Below are positions 16,962 to 27,015 of a stretch of DNA of 64,000 nt, one piece after another. Numbering within the stretch: the stretch's first letter is position 1; every line of letters starts with the position of its first letter. The notes under the pieces were generated by a model. That model ran no database searches. It was given only the letters and a program-made list of their open reading frames with translations, and had not been told where the DNA came from. The translations under genes were made by a program, and so were the position numbers. This stretch comes from Goekera deserti (lineage in GTDB: Bacteria > Actinomycetota > Actinomycetes > Mycobacteriales > Geodermatophilaceae). Where the stretch lies: the NCBI RefSeq assembly GCF_010685995.1, contig NZ_JAAGWK010000010.1:310001-374000 (forward strand), read 5' to 3'.

Positions 16962-18070
16962 CGGGCGCTCCTGCTCAGGTAGGCGACGAGTGCGTCCTCG
17001 GCAGGCTGCAGCCCCGCCACGACGACGTGCTCCTCGCGGGTGTGCGCCAGGTTGGGGTCGCCCGGCCCGTAGTTCACCGCCGGGATGCCGAACGCGGCGA
17101 ACCGGGCGACGTCGGTCCAGCCCAGCTTGGCCCGGGCCGGCGTGCCGACGGCCTCGACGAAGGCCGCCGCCGCGGGCTCGGACAGCCCGGGCAGCGCGCC
17201 GCCGGCGTTGTCCACGACGGTGAGCGTGACGCCGGCGGCGATCGCCTCGGCGAAGACCTCCCGCACGTGCGCCTCGGCGGCGTCCTCGTCGCGGTCGGGG
17301 GCGTACCGGAAGTTGACGGTCACCGAGCACTCGTCGGGCACCACGTTCCCGGCCACCCCGCCGGTGATCCGCACGGCGTTCAGGCCCTCCCGGTACAGGC
17401 AGCCGTCGATGTCCACCTCACGGGCCCGGTAGCCGGCCAGGGTGGCCAGGATGCCGGCGGCGCCGTGCACGGCGTTGCTGCCCAGCCAGCTGCGCGCGCT
17501 GTGCGCGCGCACCCCCTTCACCTCGAGGACGGCGCGCAGGGTGCCCTGGCAGCCGCCCTCGATCTGCCCGTCGGTCGGCTCCAGCAGGATCGCGAGGTCG
17601 CCGTAGAGCCAGCCGCGGCGCTCGCGGGCCACCCGGCCCAGGCCGTTGAGCGAGGAGTCGACCTCCTCGTTGTCGTAGAAGACGAACGTCAGGTCGTGCG
17701 CGGGCTCGGCGCCCGGCACCCCGAACCGGGCGGCCAGGCGCAGCATCACCGCGTCCCCGGACTTCATGTCGCTGGTGCCGCAGCCGTAGAGCCGGCCGGT
17801 GGCCTCGTCCAGCCGGCTGGGCACGTTGTCGGCGATCGGCACCGTGTCCAGGTGACCGGCCAGCACGACCCGGGTGTCCCGGTCCAGCGACGTGCGGGCC
17901 AGCACGGAGTTGCCCACCCGCTCGACCTCCAGCCCGCCCAGGCCGCGCAGCGCGGCCTCCACCGCGTCGGCCAGTGGCTCCTCGCTGCCGGACACCGACG
18001 GGGCGTCGACGAGGGCCCGGGTCAGCGCGAGCACGTCGGTGGACAGGTCCAGCTGGTAGGCGGTGCTCAC
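16958..18070 (-). CDS. dapE: succinyl-diaminopimelate desuccinylase
   Basis: A 370-residue M20-family amidohydrolase making LL-diaminopimelate from its N-succinyl form. Metal-site motifs: [33 protein letters not shown] (catalytic Glu pair), ILLEPTDG and the C-terminal HTREEHV. GTG start at 18070; TAGGCT lies eight bases upstream, compatible with leaderless transcription. It diverges from dapD across 54 bases and overlaps the LOG gene by four bases. Confidence 0.93.
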   Translation of the reverse strand: MSTAYQLDLSTDVLALTRALVDAPSVSGSEEPLADAVEAALRGLGGLEVERVGNSVLARTSLDRDTRVVLAGHLDTVPIADNVPSRLDEATGRLYGCGTSDMKSGDAVMLRLAARFGVPGAEPAHDLTFVFYDNEEVDSSLNGLGRVARERRGWLYGDLAILLEPTDGQIEGGCQGTLRAVLEVKGVRAHSARSWLGSNAVHGAAGILATLAGYRAREVDIDGCLYREGLNAVRITGGVAGNVVPDECSVTVNFRYAPDRDEDAAEAHVREVFAEAIAAGVTLTVVDNAGGALPGLSEPAAAAFVEAVGTPARAKLGWTDVARFAAFGIPAVNYGPGDPNLAHTREEHVVVAGLQPAEDALVAYLSRSAR

Positions 18071-18124
18071 GGTGACCGAGCCTACGGAACCCCCTGCGCG
18101 CGCGGATCGGTAGCGTGGACACCC

Positions 18125-19105
18125 GTGACCTCTGCTGCAGATCCCGCCCCCGGTGCCGTGGCGGTGGGCCTGGCCACCGTGACCACCGCCGGCGTCGTCC
18201 TGGACACCTGGTACCCGGCCCCCCGCCTGGGCGCACCCGACGGCGCCGCGACCGGCACCACGCAGCTGGGCACGCTGGAGCTGGAGAGCGAGCTCGGCCC
18301 GGACTACGGCAGTCTCACCCGCACCGACGACGCCCGCGGCGTGCAGGTCGTCGCCGTGCGCACCGTGATCGCCGACCTGGCCCGGCCGCCGGTCGACGCC
18401 CACGACGTCTACCTCCGGCTGCACCTGCTCTCCCACAGGCTGGTGCGCCCGCACGGGATGGACATGAGCGGGGTGTTCGGTCTGCTCACCAACGTGGCGT
18501 GGACCAGCGCCGGCCCGGTCGAGGCTGCGGGCTTCTCCGCCGTCCGGCTGCGGGCGCGGCTGGGCCACCTCACCGTCTTCGGGGTGGACAAGTTCCCGCG
18601 GATGGTCGACTACGTCGTCCCCGCCGGGGTGCGGATCGCCGACGCCGACCGGGTGCGGCTGGGCGCCCACCTGGCCGAGGGCACCACGGTGATGCACGAG
18701 GGCTTCGTGAACTACAACGCCGGCACGCTCGGCCCGTCGATGGTGGAGGGCCGGATCAGCGCCGGCGTCGTCGTCGGCGCCGACTCCGACATCGGCGGCG
18801 GGGCGTCGATCATGGGCACCCTGTCCGGCGGCGGCAAGCAGGTCGTCTCCATCGGCAGCGGCTGCCTGCTGGGGGCCAACGCCGGCATCGGCATCAGCCT
18901 GGGCGACCGGTGCGTCGTCGAGGCCGGGTGCTACGTCACCGCGGGCTCCCGGGTGACGCTGCCGGACGGCTCCGTGGTCAAGGCCGCGGAGCTGTCCGGC
19001 CGGGACGGGCTGCTGTTCCGCCGCAACAGCGTCAGCGGCGCGCTCGAGGCCCTGGCCCGCGAGGGCACCTGGGGCTCGCTCAACGCCGCCCTGCACGCCA
19101 ACTGA
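18125..19105 (+). CDS. dapD: tetrahydrodipicolinate N-succinyltransferase
   Basis: A 326-residue actinobacterial-type DapD. After an N-terminal mixed domain come hexapeptide repeats forming a left-handed beta-helix ([17 protein letters not shown] and [18 protein letters not shown]), typical of trimeric acyltransferases using succinyl-CoA. It catalyses the first succinylase-branch step of lysine/peptidoglycan precursor synthesis; dapE faces it and dapC is at 22-23 kb. GTG start with TAGCGT eight bases upstream. Confidence 0.93.
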   Translation: MTSAADPAPGAVAVGLATVTTAGVVLDTWYPAPRLGAPDGAATGTTQLGTLELESELGPDYGSLTRTDDARGVQVVAVRTVIADLARPPVDAHDVYLRLHLLSHRLVRPHGMDMSGVFGLLTNVAWTSAGPVEAAGFSAVRLRARLGHLTVFGVDKFPRMVDYVVPAGVRIADADRVRLGAHLAEGTTVMHEGFVNYNAGTLGPSMVEGRISAGVVVGADSDIGGGASIMGTLSGGGKQVVSIGSGCLLGANAGIGISLGDRCVVEAGCYVTAGSRVTLPDGSVVKAAELSGRDGLLFRRNSVSGALEALAREGTWGSLNAALHAN

Positions 19106-19124
19106 CCCCGGGAGGGACGCAGCC

Positions 19125-19976
19125 GTGCGCATCGTGGTGACCGGGGGCAGCGGGAAGCTGGGCCGGGCCGTCGTCGACCGGCTGGTGGCGAGCGGGCACG
19201 AGGTGGCGGTGGTCGACCTGGCCGCCCCGCACCGCACCGACGTGCCGGCCACCCGGGCCGACCTGTCCGACTACGGCCAGGCGGTGGGTGCGCTCACCGG
19301 TGTCGACGACCGGTGGGGCACCCCCGACGCGGTGGTGCACCTGGCCGCGCTGCCCGCCCCGGGCCTGCGCCCGGACGCGGCGCTGTTCCACAACAACGTC
19401 ACCACGACCTACAACGTCTTCCGGGCTGCCCAGCTCGCCGGGATCGACAAGGTGGTCTGGGCCTCCAGCGAGACGGTGCTCGGGCTGCCCTTCGAGACCC
19501 CGCCCGACCGGCTGCCCGTCGACGAGGACACCGGGCCGAACCCGGAGAGCTCCTACTCGCTGTGCAAGACGCTGGAGGAGGAGATGGCCCGGCAGTTCGC
19601 CCGCTGGCGTCCCGGGCTGTCGATCATCGGGCTGCGCTTCTCCAACGTCATGGACGTCGAGGACTACGCCCGGTTCCCCTCCTTCGACGCCGACGCCACG
19701 CTGCGCCGGTGGAACGCCTGGGCCTACATCGACGCCCGGGACGGGGCCCAGGCCGTGGAGCGGGCCCTGCTGCACGACGGCACGGGCGCGGAGCTGTTCG
19801 TGATCGCCAACGCGGACACGGTGATGAGCCGGTCCAGCGCCGAACTGGTCGCCGAGCAGTTCCCCGGGGTGCCGGTCACCAGGGAGCTCGGCGAGCACGA
19901 GACCCTGCTCAGCATCGACCGCGCCCGCCAGGTGCTCGCCTACGAGCCCGAACACTCCTGGCGCAACCACATCTGA
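19125..19976 (+). CDS. NAD(P)-dependent epimerase/dehydratase
   Basis: A 283-residue short-chain dehydrogenase-like protein starting [17 protein letters not shown] (Rossmann TGGSGKLG). The usual YxxxK appears as [10 protein letters not shown], with VWASSETV before it. Substrate is unknown; extended SDRs usually act on nucleotide sugars. GTG start preceded by GGGAGGGAC at good distance. It is 19 bases downstream of dapD and may be co-transcribed with it. Confidence 0.82.
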   Translation: MRIVVTGGSGKLGRAVVDRLVASGHEVAVVDLAAPHRTDVPATRADLSDYGQAVGALTGVDDRWGTPDAVVHLAALPAPGLRPDAALFHNNVTTTYNVFRAAQLAGIDKVVWASSETVLGLPFETPPDRLPVDEDTGPNPESSYSLCKTLEEEMARQFARWRPGLSIIGLRFSNVMDVEDYARFPSFDADATLRRWNAWAYIDARDGAQAVERALLHDGTGAELFVIANADTVMSRSSAELVAEQFPGVPVTRELGEHETLLSIDRARQVLAYEPEHSWRNHI

Positions 19977-19979
19977 CCC

Positions 19980-20019
19980 CCACCCCTGCCCCCCACCCCC
20001 CACCCCCCACCCCCCACCT
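19980..20019 (+). repeat. C-rich heptamer tract
   Basis: About four tandem copies of ACCCCCC following a short C run, right after the stop of the epimerase gene. Low-complexity tract, no coding role apparent. Confidence 0.8.
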
Positions 20020-20028
20020 CTTCCCGGT

Positions 20029-20084
20029 GATCATGGAGCTGCGTGAGCGACACGCCGGCGTGTCGTTCACCCAGGTCCATGATC
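20029..20084. repeat. 56-bp REP-like inverted repeat between convergent genes
   Basis: A long imperfect palindrome. The outer arms are GATCATGGA and TCCATGATC; the perfect 18-base core is CGACACGCCGGCGTGTCG, and GTGA pairs with TCAC between them. It lies between two convergent genes, so it can act as a bidirectional terminator. Its length and internal mismatches are also those of a dispersed REP-type element. Confidence 0.75.
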
Positions 20085-20108
20085 GTCAGGGGCCGGGGAC
20101 CGGGCGGG

Positions 20109-21212
20109 TCACCAGAAGCGGTCGGGGGGCGCCGGCGGCGCGGTGAGGTGCTCGACCAGCACGGCGACGACGTCGGCGGGCCGTTCCAGGTGCGGCGCGT
20201 GCCCCACACCGGGGACGACGACCTCCCGGTAGGCGCCGCCGGAGGCCGCGTACCGGTCGAGCACCGCGCGGGTCTGGGTGACCATCGGCTGCGGCGGGCA
20301 CACCTCGGCCCCCGGCCAGCCGGGCACGGCGCCCACCGAGCCGAGGAACGCCAGGTCGAAGGCGGACGTGTCGCTGCAGACCTGGTCGGCGTCCCCGCGC
20401 ACCCACAGCACCGGCGGCTTGGGATCCACCTCGGTGATGCCGGAGACGTCGAAGACCGTGGGTGCCATGGTGTTGAGCACGCCCCGCCCGCCCGGCGCGG
20501 TGCCCGGCCACCCGTCGCTGGCCCTCGCGTCGCCCGGGTAGTGGTCCGGGCCGGTGCGGGTGGTGAGCATGGAGGCCACGAACACGTCCTCCAGCGCCGG
20601 GTCCAGCGGCAGGCTGCCCGGGGCCACGTAGAACGCGCGCAGCACCGACCGTGGGCTGGAGGGGCCACCGTCGCCCGTGTCGCCCGCGGCGAGGGCGGCG
20701 ACGAAGGCCGGGTCGGCAGCCCCGCCGCCGGAGCCCGCGCCGTCCGGGTGCACCAGCCGGCCGTCCTGGCCGGTGGTGCCACCGAAGCCGTAGGGGGACA
20801 CCGGCGCGACCAGCGCGACCGACGCGACCCGCTCCGGGTGGTCCAGCAGGTGCTGCAGCACCACGCCGCCGCCCATGCTCCAGCCGACCAGGTGCACCCG
20901 GGTGACGTCGAGGGCGTCGAGCAGCGCGTCGAGGTCGTCGGCCCAGTCCCGCACGCCGCGGGTGGCGTCCACCGGTTCCGGGTCGGTGCCGCCGAAGCCG
21001 CGCAGGTCGACCGCCAGCGGGCGCAGCGCCGGGTCCAGGGCCAGCAGCACCGGCTGCCAGAACAGCGCCGAGCTGACGTTGCCGTGCACCAGCAGCACGG
21101 CCTCGCCACCGGCCCGCGGGTCGACGCCGTCGGGGTGCAGGACCTGCTGGGTCAGCCGTGCGGTGGTCACCCGCTCGGCGGTCACCCCCGGCAGCAGCGC
21201 GTCGGTGCTCAT
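20109..21212 (-). CDS. alpha/beta hydrolase
   Basis: A 367-residue alpha/beta hydrolase: VLLVHGNVSS oxyanion strand, DLRGFGGTDP, nucleophile elbow GWSMGGG, and a final GVGHAPHLE histidine; the acid is likely in WVRGDADQV. An unusually long lid region (~residues 150-260) is rich in Gly and Asp. Start at the ATG preceded by GGAGAG; an upstream GTG would lie in the divergent promoter region. Substrate unknown. Confidence 0.85.
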   Translation of the reverse strand: MSTDALLPGVTAERVTTARLTQQVLHPDGVDPRAGGEAVLLVHGNVSSALFWQPVLLALDPALRPLAVDLRGFGGTDPEPVDATRGVRDWADDLDALLDALDVTRVHLVGWSMGGGVVLQHLLDHPERVASVALVAPVSPYGFGGTTGQDGRLVHPDGAGSGGGAADPAFVAALAAGDTGDGGPSSPRSVLRAFYVAPGSLPLDPALEDVFVASMLTTRTGPDHYPGDARASDGWPGTAPGGRGVLNTMAPTVFDVSGITEVDPKPPVLWVRGDADQVCSDTSAFDLAFLGSVGAVPGWPGAEVCPPQPMVTQTRAVLDRYAASGGAYREVVVPGVGHAPHLERPADVVAVLVEHLTAPPAPPDRFW

Positions 21213-21331
21213 CGGCTCTCCTCGCTCGGGGCTCCGGTCGCCGAGCACGGTAGGCCCCGCCGCTCGCAGCCGGGACACCGCGGGGGCCGACGTCCCGGCT
21301 CCTGCCAGCCTGCCGTCCTACCCTGGCCGGG

Positions 21332-22225
21332 ATGAGCAGCGTCCGGGGCGGGGCCCCTCCCCGGCGCGCGGCCGGCCGGCCGCCGGCGCGGCGTCCCGGC
21401 CGCCGGGTGCACCCCCTGGTGCGGATCGCCCGGGCGTGGCCGGCGCTGCTGGTGGTGCTGGGCATCGCCGTCGCGCTGTCCTGGGACACCGACCGGCGTG
21501 ACGAGCCACCGGTCGCCGGCCGGTGCACCGTCACCGACACCGCCATCACCCTGACGACGGCGCAGGCGGCCAACGCCGCCACGATCGCCGCCGTCGCCCG
21601 CGTCCGCGGGCTGTCCGACCGGGCGACGGTGATCGCCCTGGCCACGGCCTTGCAGGAGTCCCGGCTGCGCAACCTGGACTACGGCGACCGCGACTCCCTG
21701 GGCCTGTTCCAGCAGCGGCCCTCGCAGGGCTGGGGCAGCCCAGAGCAGGTGCAGGACCCGGTCTACAGCGCCGGCAAGTTCTTCGACGGGCTGGTGGAGG
21801 TGCGCGGCTGGGAAACCGGCCGGCTCACCGAGGTCGCGCAGTCGGTGCAGCGGTCTGGGTTCCCCGAGGCCTACCAGCAGCACGAGCCGGTCGCCCAGGC
21901 CGTCACCGACGCGCTGCTCTCCGACGTCCCGGGGCGGCTGTCCTGCACCTACTCCCCGCCCGACGCCACCGGCCCGGTCGACGACAGGGCGGCGGCCGTG
22001 GCCACCGTCGCCGGCCGCGAGCTGGGCCTGATCACCACGCCGCTGCCCGAGGGCGTCGTCCGGCTCGATGGCGGGGGCTGGGCGGCGGCGAAGTGGGCCG
22101 TGGCGCACGCCGAGCGGCTGCAGCTCGCCGAGGTGCGGCTGGCGGGCTGGGCCTGGACGCCGGGCGACGGCTGGGCCGAGTCCGCCGCCGCGGGCCCGCA
22201 GCTCACCGTCACCCTGGCCACCTGA
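21332..22225 (+). CDS. membrane-anchored protein with lysozyme-like segment
   Basis: A 297-residue protein with an Arg/Pro-rich cytoplasmic start, one membrane helix (WPALLVVLGIAVALSW) and an extracytoplasmic domain. The segment ATALQESRLRNLDYGDRDS followed by LGLFQQRPSQGWG resembles the catalytic Glu and substrate-groove part of lytic transglycosylase-like folds. A cell-wall role is inferred; no exact family name is claimed. TACCCT seven bases before the ATG suggests leaderless expression. It converges on dapC. Confidence 0.75.
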   Translation: MSSVRGGAPPRRAAGRPPARRPGRRVHPLVRIARAWPALLVVLGIAVALSWDTDRRDEPPVAGRCTVTDTAITLTTAQAANAATIAAVARVRGLSDRATVIALATALQESRLRNLDYGDRDSLGLFQQRPSQGWGSPEQVQDPVYSAGKFFDGLVEVRGWETGRLTEVAQSVQRSGFPEAYQQHEPVAQAVTDALLSDVPGRLSCTYSPPDATGPVDDRAAAVATVAGRELGLITTPLPEGVVRLDGGGWAAAKWAVAHAERLQLAEVRLAGWAWTPGDGWAESAAAGPQLTVTLAT

Positions 22226-22237
22226 GGCGCCGGCCGG

Positions 22238-23356
22238 TCAGGCGGTGAGGCGCTCCACGGCGGCGGCGATCCGCTCGTCGCTCGCGGTCAGGGCCAGCCG
22301 CACGTGGCGGGCACCGGCCGGGCCGTAGAAGGCGCCGGGCGCGGCGACGACGCCGAGGCCGGCCAGCCAGTCGATCGTCGTCCAGCAGTCCTCGTCGCGG
22401 GTGACCCACAGGTACAGCCCGGCCTCGGAGTGGTCGATCCGGGCACCGGCCGCACGCACCGCGGCGGCCAGCAGCTCGCGGCGGGCACGGTAGCGCTCGC
22501 GCTGGGCGGCGACGTGCGCGTCGTCGGCGAGCGCCGCGGCCATCGCGGCCTGCACCGGCGTGGGCACGAGCAGGCCGAGGTGCCGGCGCACCTCCCAGAC
22601 CCGGCGCACCAGCGCGGGGTCACCGGACAGCAGCCCGCCCCGGTAGCCGGCCGCCGTCGACTGCTTGGACAGCGAGTGCACGGCGAGCAGGCCGGTGTGG
22701 TCGGCGCCGGCGATCCGCGGGTGCAGCACCGACGTGGGGACGACGTCCCAGCCGAGCTCGACGTAGCACTCGTCGGCGACCACGGGCACGCCGTGCGCCC
22801 GGCCCCAGGCCACCCAGTCCGACAGCTGCGCGTCGGTGAGCACCCGGCCGTGCGGGTTGCCGGGGCTGTTCAGCCAGACCAGGACGGTGTCCCCGGGCCG
22901 CTCCGGCGGGGTGTCCGTGCGGTGCACGGCCAGGCCGGCCACGACCGCGCCCACCTCGTAGGTCGGGTAGCCCACCTCCGGGACGACGACCGTGCCCCGC
23001 CCGCGCAGCCCGAGCAGCGTGGGCAGCAGCGCCACCAGCTCCTTGGAGCCCACGGTGGGCACCACCGAGGGCTCGGCGCCCAGCGGGTCGGCCAGCTGCA
23101 CCCCGAGCCGGCGCTGCAGCCAGCCGGCGGCGGCCTGCCGCAGCTCCCGGGTACCGAGGGCCGTGGGGTAGCCGGGCGCGTCCGCGGCCGCGGCGAGCGC
23201 GTGCCGCAGCACGCCCGGGGTGGGGTCGACCGGCGTCCCGATGGACAGGTCGACCACCCCGCCGGGGTGCTGGGCAGCCCGTGCCCGCGCCCCGGCGAGG
23301 GAGTCCCAGGGGAAGTCCGGCAGCGCGTGCGGCCCCGCCCCCGGGACCGTGGTCAG
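22238..23356 (-). CDS. dapC: N-succinyldiaminopimelate aminotransferase
   Basis: A 372-residue class I/II PLP aminotransferase: FPWDSLAG and VVDLSIGTPVDPTP at the start, NSPGNPHGR, and SLSKQSTAAGYRGG with the PLP lysine. It matches actinobacterial DapC, converting the keto form of succinyl-aminopimelate with glutamate. The conserved N-terminus needs a start upstream of the first in-frame GTG. The only codon near the right place is CTG at 23356, whose bases overlap the fdxA stop; the start is therefore provisional. The fdxA-dapC order matches Rv1177-Rv1178. Confidence 0.88.
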   Translation of the reverse strand: MTTVPGAGPHALPDFPWDSLAGARARAAQHPGGVVDLSIGTPVDPTPGVLRHALAAAADAPGYPTALGTRELRQAAAGWLQRRLGVQLADPLGAEPSVVPTVGSKELVALLPTLLGLRGRGTVVVPEVGYPTYEVGAVVAGLAVHRTDTPPERPGDTVLVWLNSPGNPHGRVLTDAQLSDWVAWGRAHGVPVVADECYVELGWDVVPTSVLHPRIAGADHTGLLAVHSLSKQSTAAGYRGGLLSGDPALVRRVWEVRRHLGLLVPTPVQAAMAAALADDAHVAAQRERYRARRELLAAAVRAAGARIDHSEAGLYLWVTRDEDCWTTIDWLAGLGVVAAPGAFYGPAGARHVRLALTASDERIAAAVERLTA

Positions 23357-23679
23357 TGCCCCTCGCCCTGCGGGGGCAGGGCGGCGACCAGCGGGTGGTC
23401 CTTGGGGATCTTGCCCGTCTTGGCCGCGCCACCGGGGCTGCCCAGGTCGGAGAAGAACTCCACGTTGGCGTTGTAGAAGTCCTTCCACTTGTCCGGGACG
23501 TCGTCCTCGTAGTAGATGGCCTCCACCGGGCAGACCGGCTCGCAGGCCCCGCAGTCCACGCACTCGTCGGGGTGGATGTAGAGCATCCGGTCGCCCTCGT
23601 AGATGCAGTCCACCGGACACTCGTCGATGCACGCCTTGTCGAGGACGTCGACGCAGGCCTGGGTGATGACGTAGGTCAC
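23353..23679 (-). CDS. fdxA: 7Fe ferredoxin
   Basis: A 108-residue ferredoxin beginning VTYVITQACVDVLDKACIDE. Cysteine spacing in ACIDECPVDC gives the [3Fe-4S] region, and CVDCGACEPVCP gives [4Fe-4S]. This is the soluble low-potential electron carrier family found beside dapC in actinobacteria. GTG start with GGAGGAAC just upstream. Confidence 0.93.
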   Translation of the reverse strand: MTYVITQACVDVLDKACIDECPVDCIYEGDRMLYIHPDECVDCGACEPVCPVEAIYYEDDVPDKWKDFYNANVEFFSDLGSPGGAAKTGKIPKDHPLVAALPPQGEGH

Positions 23680-23836
23680 GAGTTCCTCCGGGTGCGGGTT
23701 CCCTGGCAGGCCAGGGGTGCGTTCGATCGTCATCAGTATCACCCGGCACCCGGGCATCCAGCGCGACGGGTGCACCGGTGCCACCCGCACGGGGGCCGGT
23801 GCGCGGTGGCGGCGGACGGGGCCGGAGGATCCCGGC

Positions 23837-24574
23837 ATGGGACAGCGCCGCTCACCGCTCGGGGTGGAGGACCTCCAACGGCTCGCCGCCCGCGGGTGGC
23901 CGGCGCCGGAGCAGGCCCCGCTGGGCGACTGGCTGCTGCGCGCGGCCGGTGGGTTCACCGGGCGCGCCAACTCGGTGCTGGTCGTCGGCGACCCCGGCCT
24001 GCCGCTGCCGGACGCCGTCGACGCCGTCGCCCGCTGGTACGCCGAGCGCGGGCTGACCCCGGCGGCGATGCTGCCCGGCACCGCGTCCCGCCGGGCCGAC
24101 GCGGCGTTCGCGGCCGCCGGCTGGCAGGCGCAGGACCGGACGCTGGTGCTCACCGCGCCGCTCGGTCCGGCGGTCCCGCCGTCCGTGCCGGTCGACCTGC
24201 GCCCCGCCCCGGACGACGCCTGGCTGGCCCGCCACCGAGACGGCGCCCTGCCGGCGGGGGCCCTCGAGGTGCTGACCGGCCCGGAGGACGTCGTGTTCGC
24301 CTCGGTGGGCGGCCCCGGTCCCGTGGTCGCCGTGGCCCGCGGCGTGCTCACCGACGGCTGGCTCGGCACCAGCGCCCTCAGCGTCGCCGCCGAGCACCGG
24401 CGGCGGGGCCTGGCCACCGCGCTCACCGAGGCCCTGCGCGGCTGGGCGGTGGCGCGGGGGGCGCACAGCAGCTACCTGCAGGTGACCGAGGACAACGCCG
24501 CTGCCCGGGCGCTCTACCGGCGCCTCGGCCACATCGAGCACCACCGCTACCACTACCGCCGGCTGGTCACCTGA
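23837..24574 (+). CDS. GNAT acetyltransferase
   Basis: A 245-residue protein. The C-terminal half is a GNAT domain: LSVAAEHRRRGLATALTEAL holds the acetyl-CoA-binding RRGLAT loop, then YLQVTEDNAAARALYRRLG. The N-terminal half (PLGDWLLRAAGGFTGRANS) is a degenerate GNAT-like region seen in actinobacterial homologues next to fdxA-dapC. Substrate unknown. It converges with the next gene, overlapping by 22 bases. Confidence 0.85.
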   Translation: MGQRRSPLGVEDLQRLAARGWPAPEQAPLGDWLLRAAGGFTGRANSVLVVGDPGLPLPDAVDAVARWYAERGLTPAAMLPGTASRRADAAFAAAGWQAQDRTLVLTAPLGPAVPPSVPVDLRPAPDDAWLARHRDGALPAGALEVLTGPEDVVFASVGGPGPVVAVARGVLTDGWLGTSALSVAAEHRRRGLATALTEALRGWAVARGAHSSYLQVTEDNAAARALYRRLGHIEHHRYHYRRLVT

Positions 24575-24969
24575 CCCGCGGCCGGCGGCGAGACGGCCGG
24601 CCGGCCGGGCCGCGGGCCCCCCGCGACCACGCGGCCCACCGCGAAGGACGCCGCGACCACGCCGGCGAGCAGGAACACCAGCCCGGCGGGGGTGCCGGTG
24701 AGCAGCAGGTCGCCCTCGGAGGTGCGCACCGAGGAGAGGACGGCGACGACCAGCCAGGCCAGCGCGGGCAGCACGCCGACCAGGCGCGAGCCGGACAGCC
24801 GGTGGGCCAGGGGCACCAGCATCAGGTTGCCCACCACGGCGACCGGCACCGACAGCGGCACCGGCACACCGGCCACCCGCCAGTTCAGCCACAGCACCTC
24901 CACCAGGGCCAGCCACGCGGGCACGAGGAGCGCGAGCACCGCCCAGCCCAGCACCCGCAGCACGCTCAC
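24553..24969 (-). CDS. small membrane protein downstream of mshB
   Basis: A 138-residue protein with four hydrophobic helices: [46 protein letters not shown], and [22 protein letters not shown] overlaps the mshB stop (GTGA), so the two are translationally coupled. M. tuberculosis also has a small membrane protein (Rv1171) after mshB (Rv1170). Function unknown. Confidence 0.75.
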   Translation of the reverse strand: MSVLRVLGWAVLALLVPAWLALVEVLWLNWRVAGVPVPLSVPVAVVGNLMLVPLAHRLSGSRLVGVLPALAWLVVAVLSSVRTSEGDLLLTGTPAGLVFLLAGVVAASFAVGRVVAGGPRPGRPAVSPPAAGQVTSRR

Positions 24970-25853
24970 GCGGGGTCGATGCCGGTGAACAGGTCCTGCT
25001 CCCGGCCCTGCGCCACCCCGGGCTCGCCCCGCGCCAGCCGGTAGTGCTCGGTGGCCAGCAGCTCCTGGCCGAGTCCGTTGGACAGCGCGAAGAACGACCC
25101 GCGCACGGTGATCTGGGTGGCGTGGGCCCGCATCGCCGCCTCCTTGTGCGCCCGGAACGCCTCGCCGTCCACCTCGGCGGTGACCAGCTCGTCGGCGGTC
25201 GCGTCGCCCAGCTCCCCGGCGTCCAGGGCGATCGCGAAGCCGGTCTCCTGCCCCGCCTCGGCGAGCGCCTGCTGGCCACGCCGGAGCACCGACACCGGCA
25301 GGCAGGTCCAGTAGACCTTCGACACCTGCCACGGCGCACCGAGCGTGGGGTGCGCCGCGGGGTCGGCAGCCGCGTCGACGGCGGCCATCGTCACCCGGTG
25401 CGCCTGGACGTGGTCGGGGTGGCCGTAGCCACCGTTCTCGTCGTAGGTGACCACCACCTGCGGGCGCACCTCGCGCAGCACGGCCACCACCGCGGCCACC
25501 GCCTCGGCGGGGTCGGCGCGCCAGAACGCCCGCGGGTGCTCGTTCGGCGGGGTGTGCAGCATCCCGGAGTCGCGCCACCGCCCGGCGCCGCCGAGCCACC
25601 GGTGGTCGGTCACACCCAGGTGCGCCATGGCCTCGGCCAGCTCGCCGATGCGGTACCCGCCGAGCTGGTCGGCGTGGTCGGCGGCCAGCTGGCGGAGCTC
25701 GTCCGGGATGACCTCGCCCTCCTCCCCCAGCGTGCAGGTGAGCAGGGTGACGCCGACCCCCTCGGCGGCGTAGCGGGCCATCGTCGCGCCGTTGTTGATC
25801 GTCTCGTCGTCCGGGTGGGCGTGCACGAGCAACAGACGCCGGTCGGGGATCAC
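24966..25853 (-). CDS. mshB: N-acetyl-GlcN-inositol deacetylase of mycothiol synthesis
   Basis: A 295-residue LmbE/PIG-L-type zinc deacetylase. It removes acetyl from GlcNAc-Ins, the second step of mycothiol production. Zinc-site residues His13 and Asp16 are in VHAHPDDE, the third ligand in [21 protein letters not shown] and [11 protein letters not shown] are close to known actinobacterial MshB sequences rather than Mca. GTG start at 25853. Coupled downstream with the small membrane protein. Confidence 0.92.
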   Translation of the reverse strand: MIPDRRLLLVHAHPDDETINNGATMARYAAEGVGVTLLTCTLGEEGEVIPDELRQLAADHADQLGGYRIGELAEAMAHLGVTDHRWLGGAGRWRDSGMLHTPPNEHPRAFWRADPAEAVAAVVAVLREVRPQVVVTYDENGGYGHPDHVQAHRVTMAAVDAAADPAAHPTLGAPWQVSKVYWTCLPVSVLRRGQQALAEAGQETGFAIALDAGELGDATADELVTAEVDGEAFRAHKEAAMRAHATQITVRGSFFALSNGLGQELLATEHYRLARGEPGVAQGREQDLFTGIDPA

Positions 25854-25877
25854 CCCACCATTACATCCCGGCGACCA

Positions 25878-25913
25878 GGAGGGCAGCGCGACCAGGGGGC
25901 CGCGCTGCCCTCC
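25878..25913 (-). terminator. terminator after the oligopeptide ABC operon
   Basis: A perfect 13-base stem (GGAGGGCAGCGCG with CGCGCTGCCCTCC) around a 10-base loop, five bases beyond the stop of the last ATPase gene on the minus strand. Confidence 0.8.
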
Positions 25914-25917
25914 CGCG

Positions 25918-27015
25918 CTACAGCACCTTCAGTGGCTCCGCGAAGTGGCAGGCGTTGAGGTGCCCGGCGCCGCGGTCCTCCAGGACGGGGTCGACCGTCA
26001 TGCAGGTCTCGCGTCGCCCGTCGTCCAGCACGTGGGCGAACTTCTGACAGCGGGTGCGGAACCGGCAGCCCGAGGGCGGGTTGGCCGGGCTGGGCACGTC
26101 GCCGGAGATGATGATCCGCTGGCGGGCGCGTTCGCGCCGGGGGTCCGGCAGCGGGATCGCCGACATGAGGGCCTGCGTGTACGGGTGCGCCGGCCGCTCG
26201 AACAGCTCGTCCCGGTCGGCGATCTCGATGATCCGGCCCAGGTACATCACCGCGACCCGGTCGGAGATGTGCCGGACGACGGACAGGTCGTGCGCGATGA
26301 ACAGGTAGGCCAGGCCCAGCTCGTCGCGCAGGTCGGACAGCAGGTTCATCACGCCGGCCTGGATCGACACGTCCAGGGCCGACACCGGCTCGTCGAGCAC
26401 CAGCAGCTTGGGCTGCAGCGCGAGCGCCCGGGCGATGCCGATCCGCTGCCGCTGGCCGCCGGAGAACTCCGCCGGGTAGCGGTTGGTGTGCTCCGGGTTC
26501 AGGCCCACGGTCTCGACCAGGGTGCGCACCCGCTCGCGCAGCTCCTTCGCGTCCTTGGTCAGGCCGTGGATGACCAGTGGCTCGGCGACGATGTCGAAGA
26601 CCGGCAGCCGCGGGTTCAGCGAGGCGTAGGGGTCCTGGAACACGATCTGGATGTCCCGGCGCAGCGACCGCATCTGGGAGCGGTTGAGACCGACCAGCTC
26701 CTTGCCCTGGAACTTCACCGAGCCGCCGGTGGCCGGCTGCAGGTTGAGGATCGCCCGGCCGGTGGTCGACTTCCCGCAGCCGGACTCGCCGACCAGGCCG
26801 ACGACCTCGCCGGGGTGGATGTCCAGGTCCAGGCCGTCGACGGCGCGCACGGCACCCACGGTGCGCTTGATCAGCCCACCGCCCTTGATCGGGAAGTGCT
26901 TCTCCAGGCCGCGGACGCTCAGGATCGGCTCGCCGGTGCGGTCGACGCCGCCGGCGGCGCGGTGCGTCTCCCGCCCTGCCCCCGGATCCCGCCCTGTGGT
27001 GGTGGGGGCGCTCAT
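25918..27015 (-). CDS. oligopeptide ABC transporter ATP-binding protein OppF-type
   Basis: A 365-residue ATPase of the Opp/Dpp family. Walker [11 protein letters not shown]-loop [12 protein letters not shown], signature [14 protein letters not shown], Walker B LLVLDEP and H-loop AHDLSVV are intact. The C-terminal extension [13 protein letters not shown] with later Cys residues is the oligopeptide/dipeptide transporter C-terminal motif, which in relatives binds an iron-sulfur cluster. ATG overlaps the OppD-type stop. Confidence 0.93.
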   Translation of the reverse strand: MSAPTTTGRDPGAGRETHRAAGGVDRTGEPILSVRGLEKHFPIKGGGLIKRTVGAVRAVDGLDLDIHPGEVVGLVGESGCGKSTTGRAILNLQPATGGSVKFQGKELVGLNRSQMRSLRRDIQIVFQDPYASLNPRLPVFDIVAEPLVIHGLTKDAKELRERVRTLVETVGLNPEHTNRYPAEFSGGQRQRIGIARALALQPKLLVLDEPVSALDVSIQAGVMNLLSDLRDELGLAYLFIAHDLSVVRHISDRVAVMYLGRIIEIADRDELFERPAHPYTQALMSAIPLPDPRRERARQRIIISGDVPSPANPPSGCRFRTRCQKFAHVLDDGRRETCMTVDPVLEDRGAGHLNACHFAEPLKVL

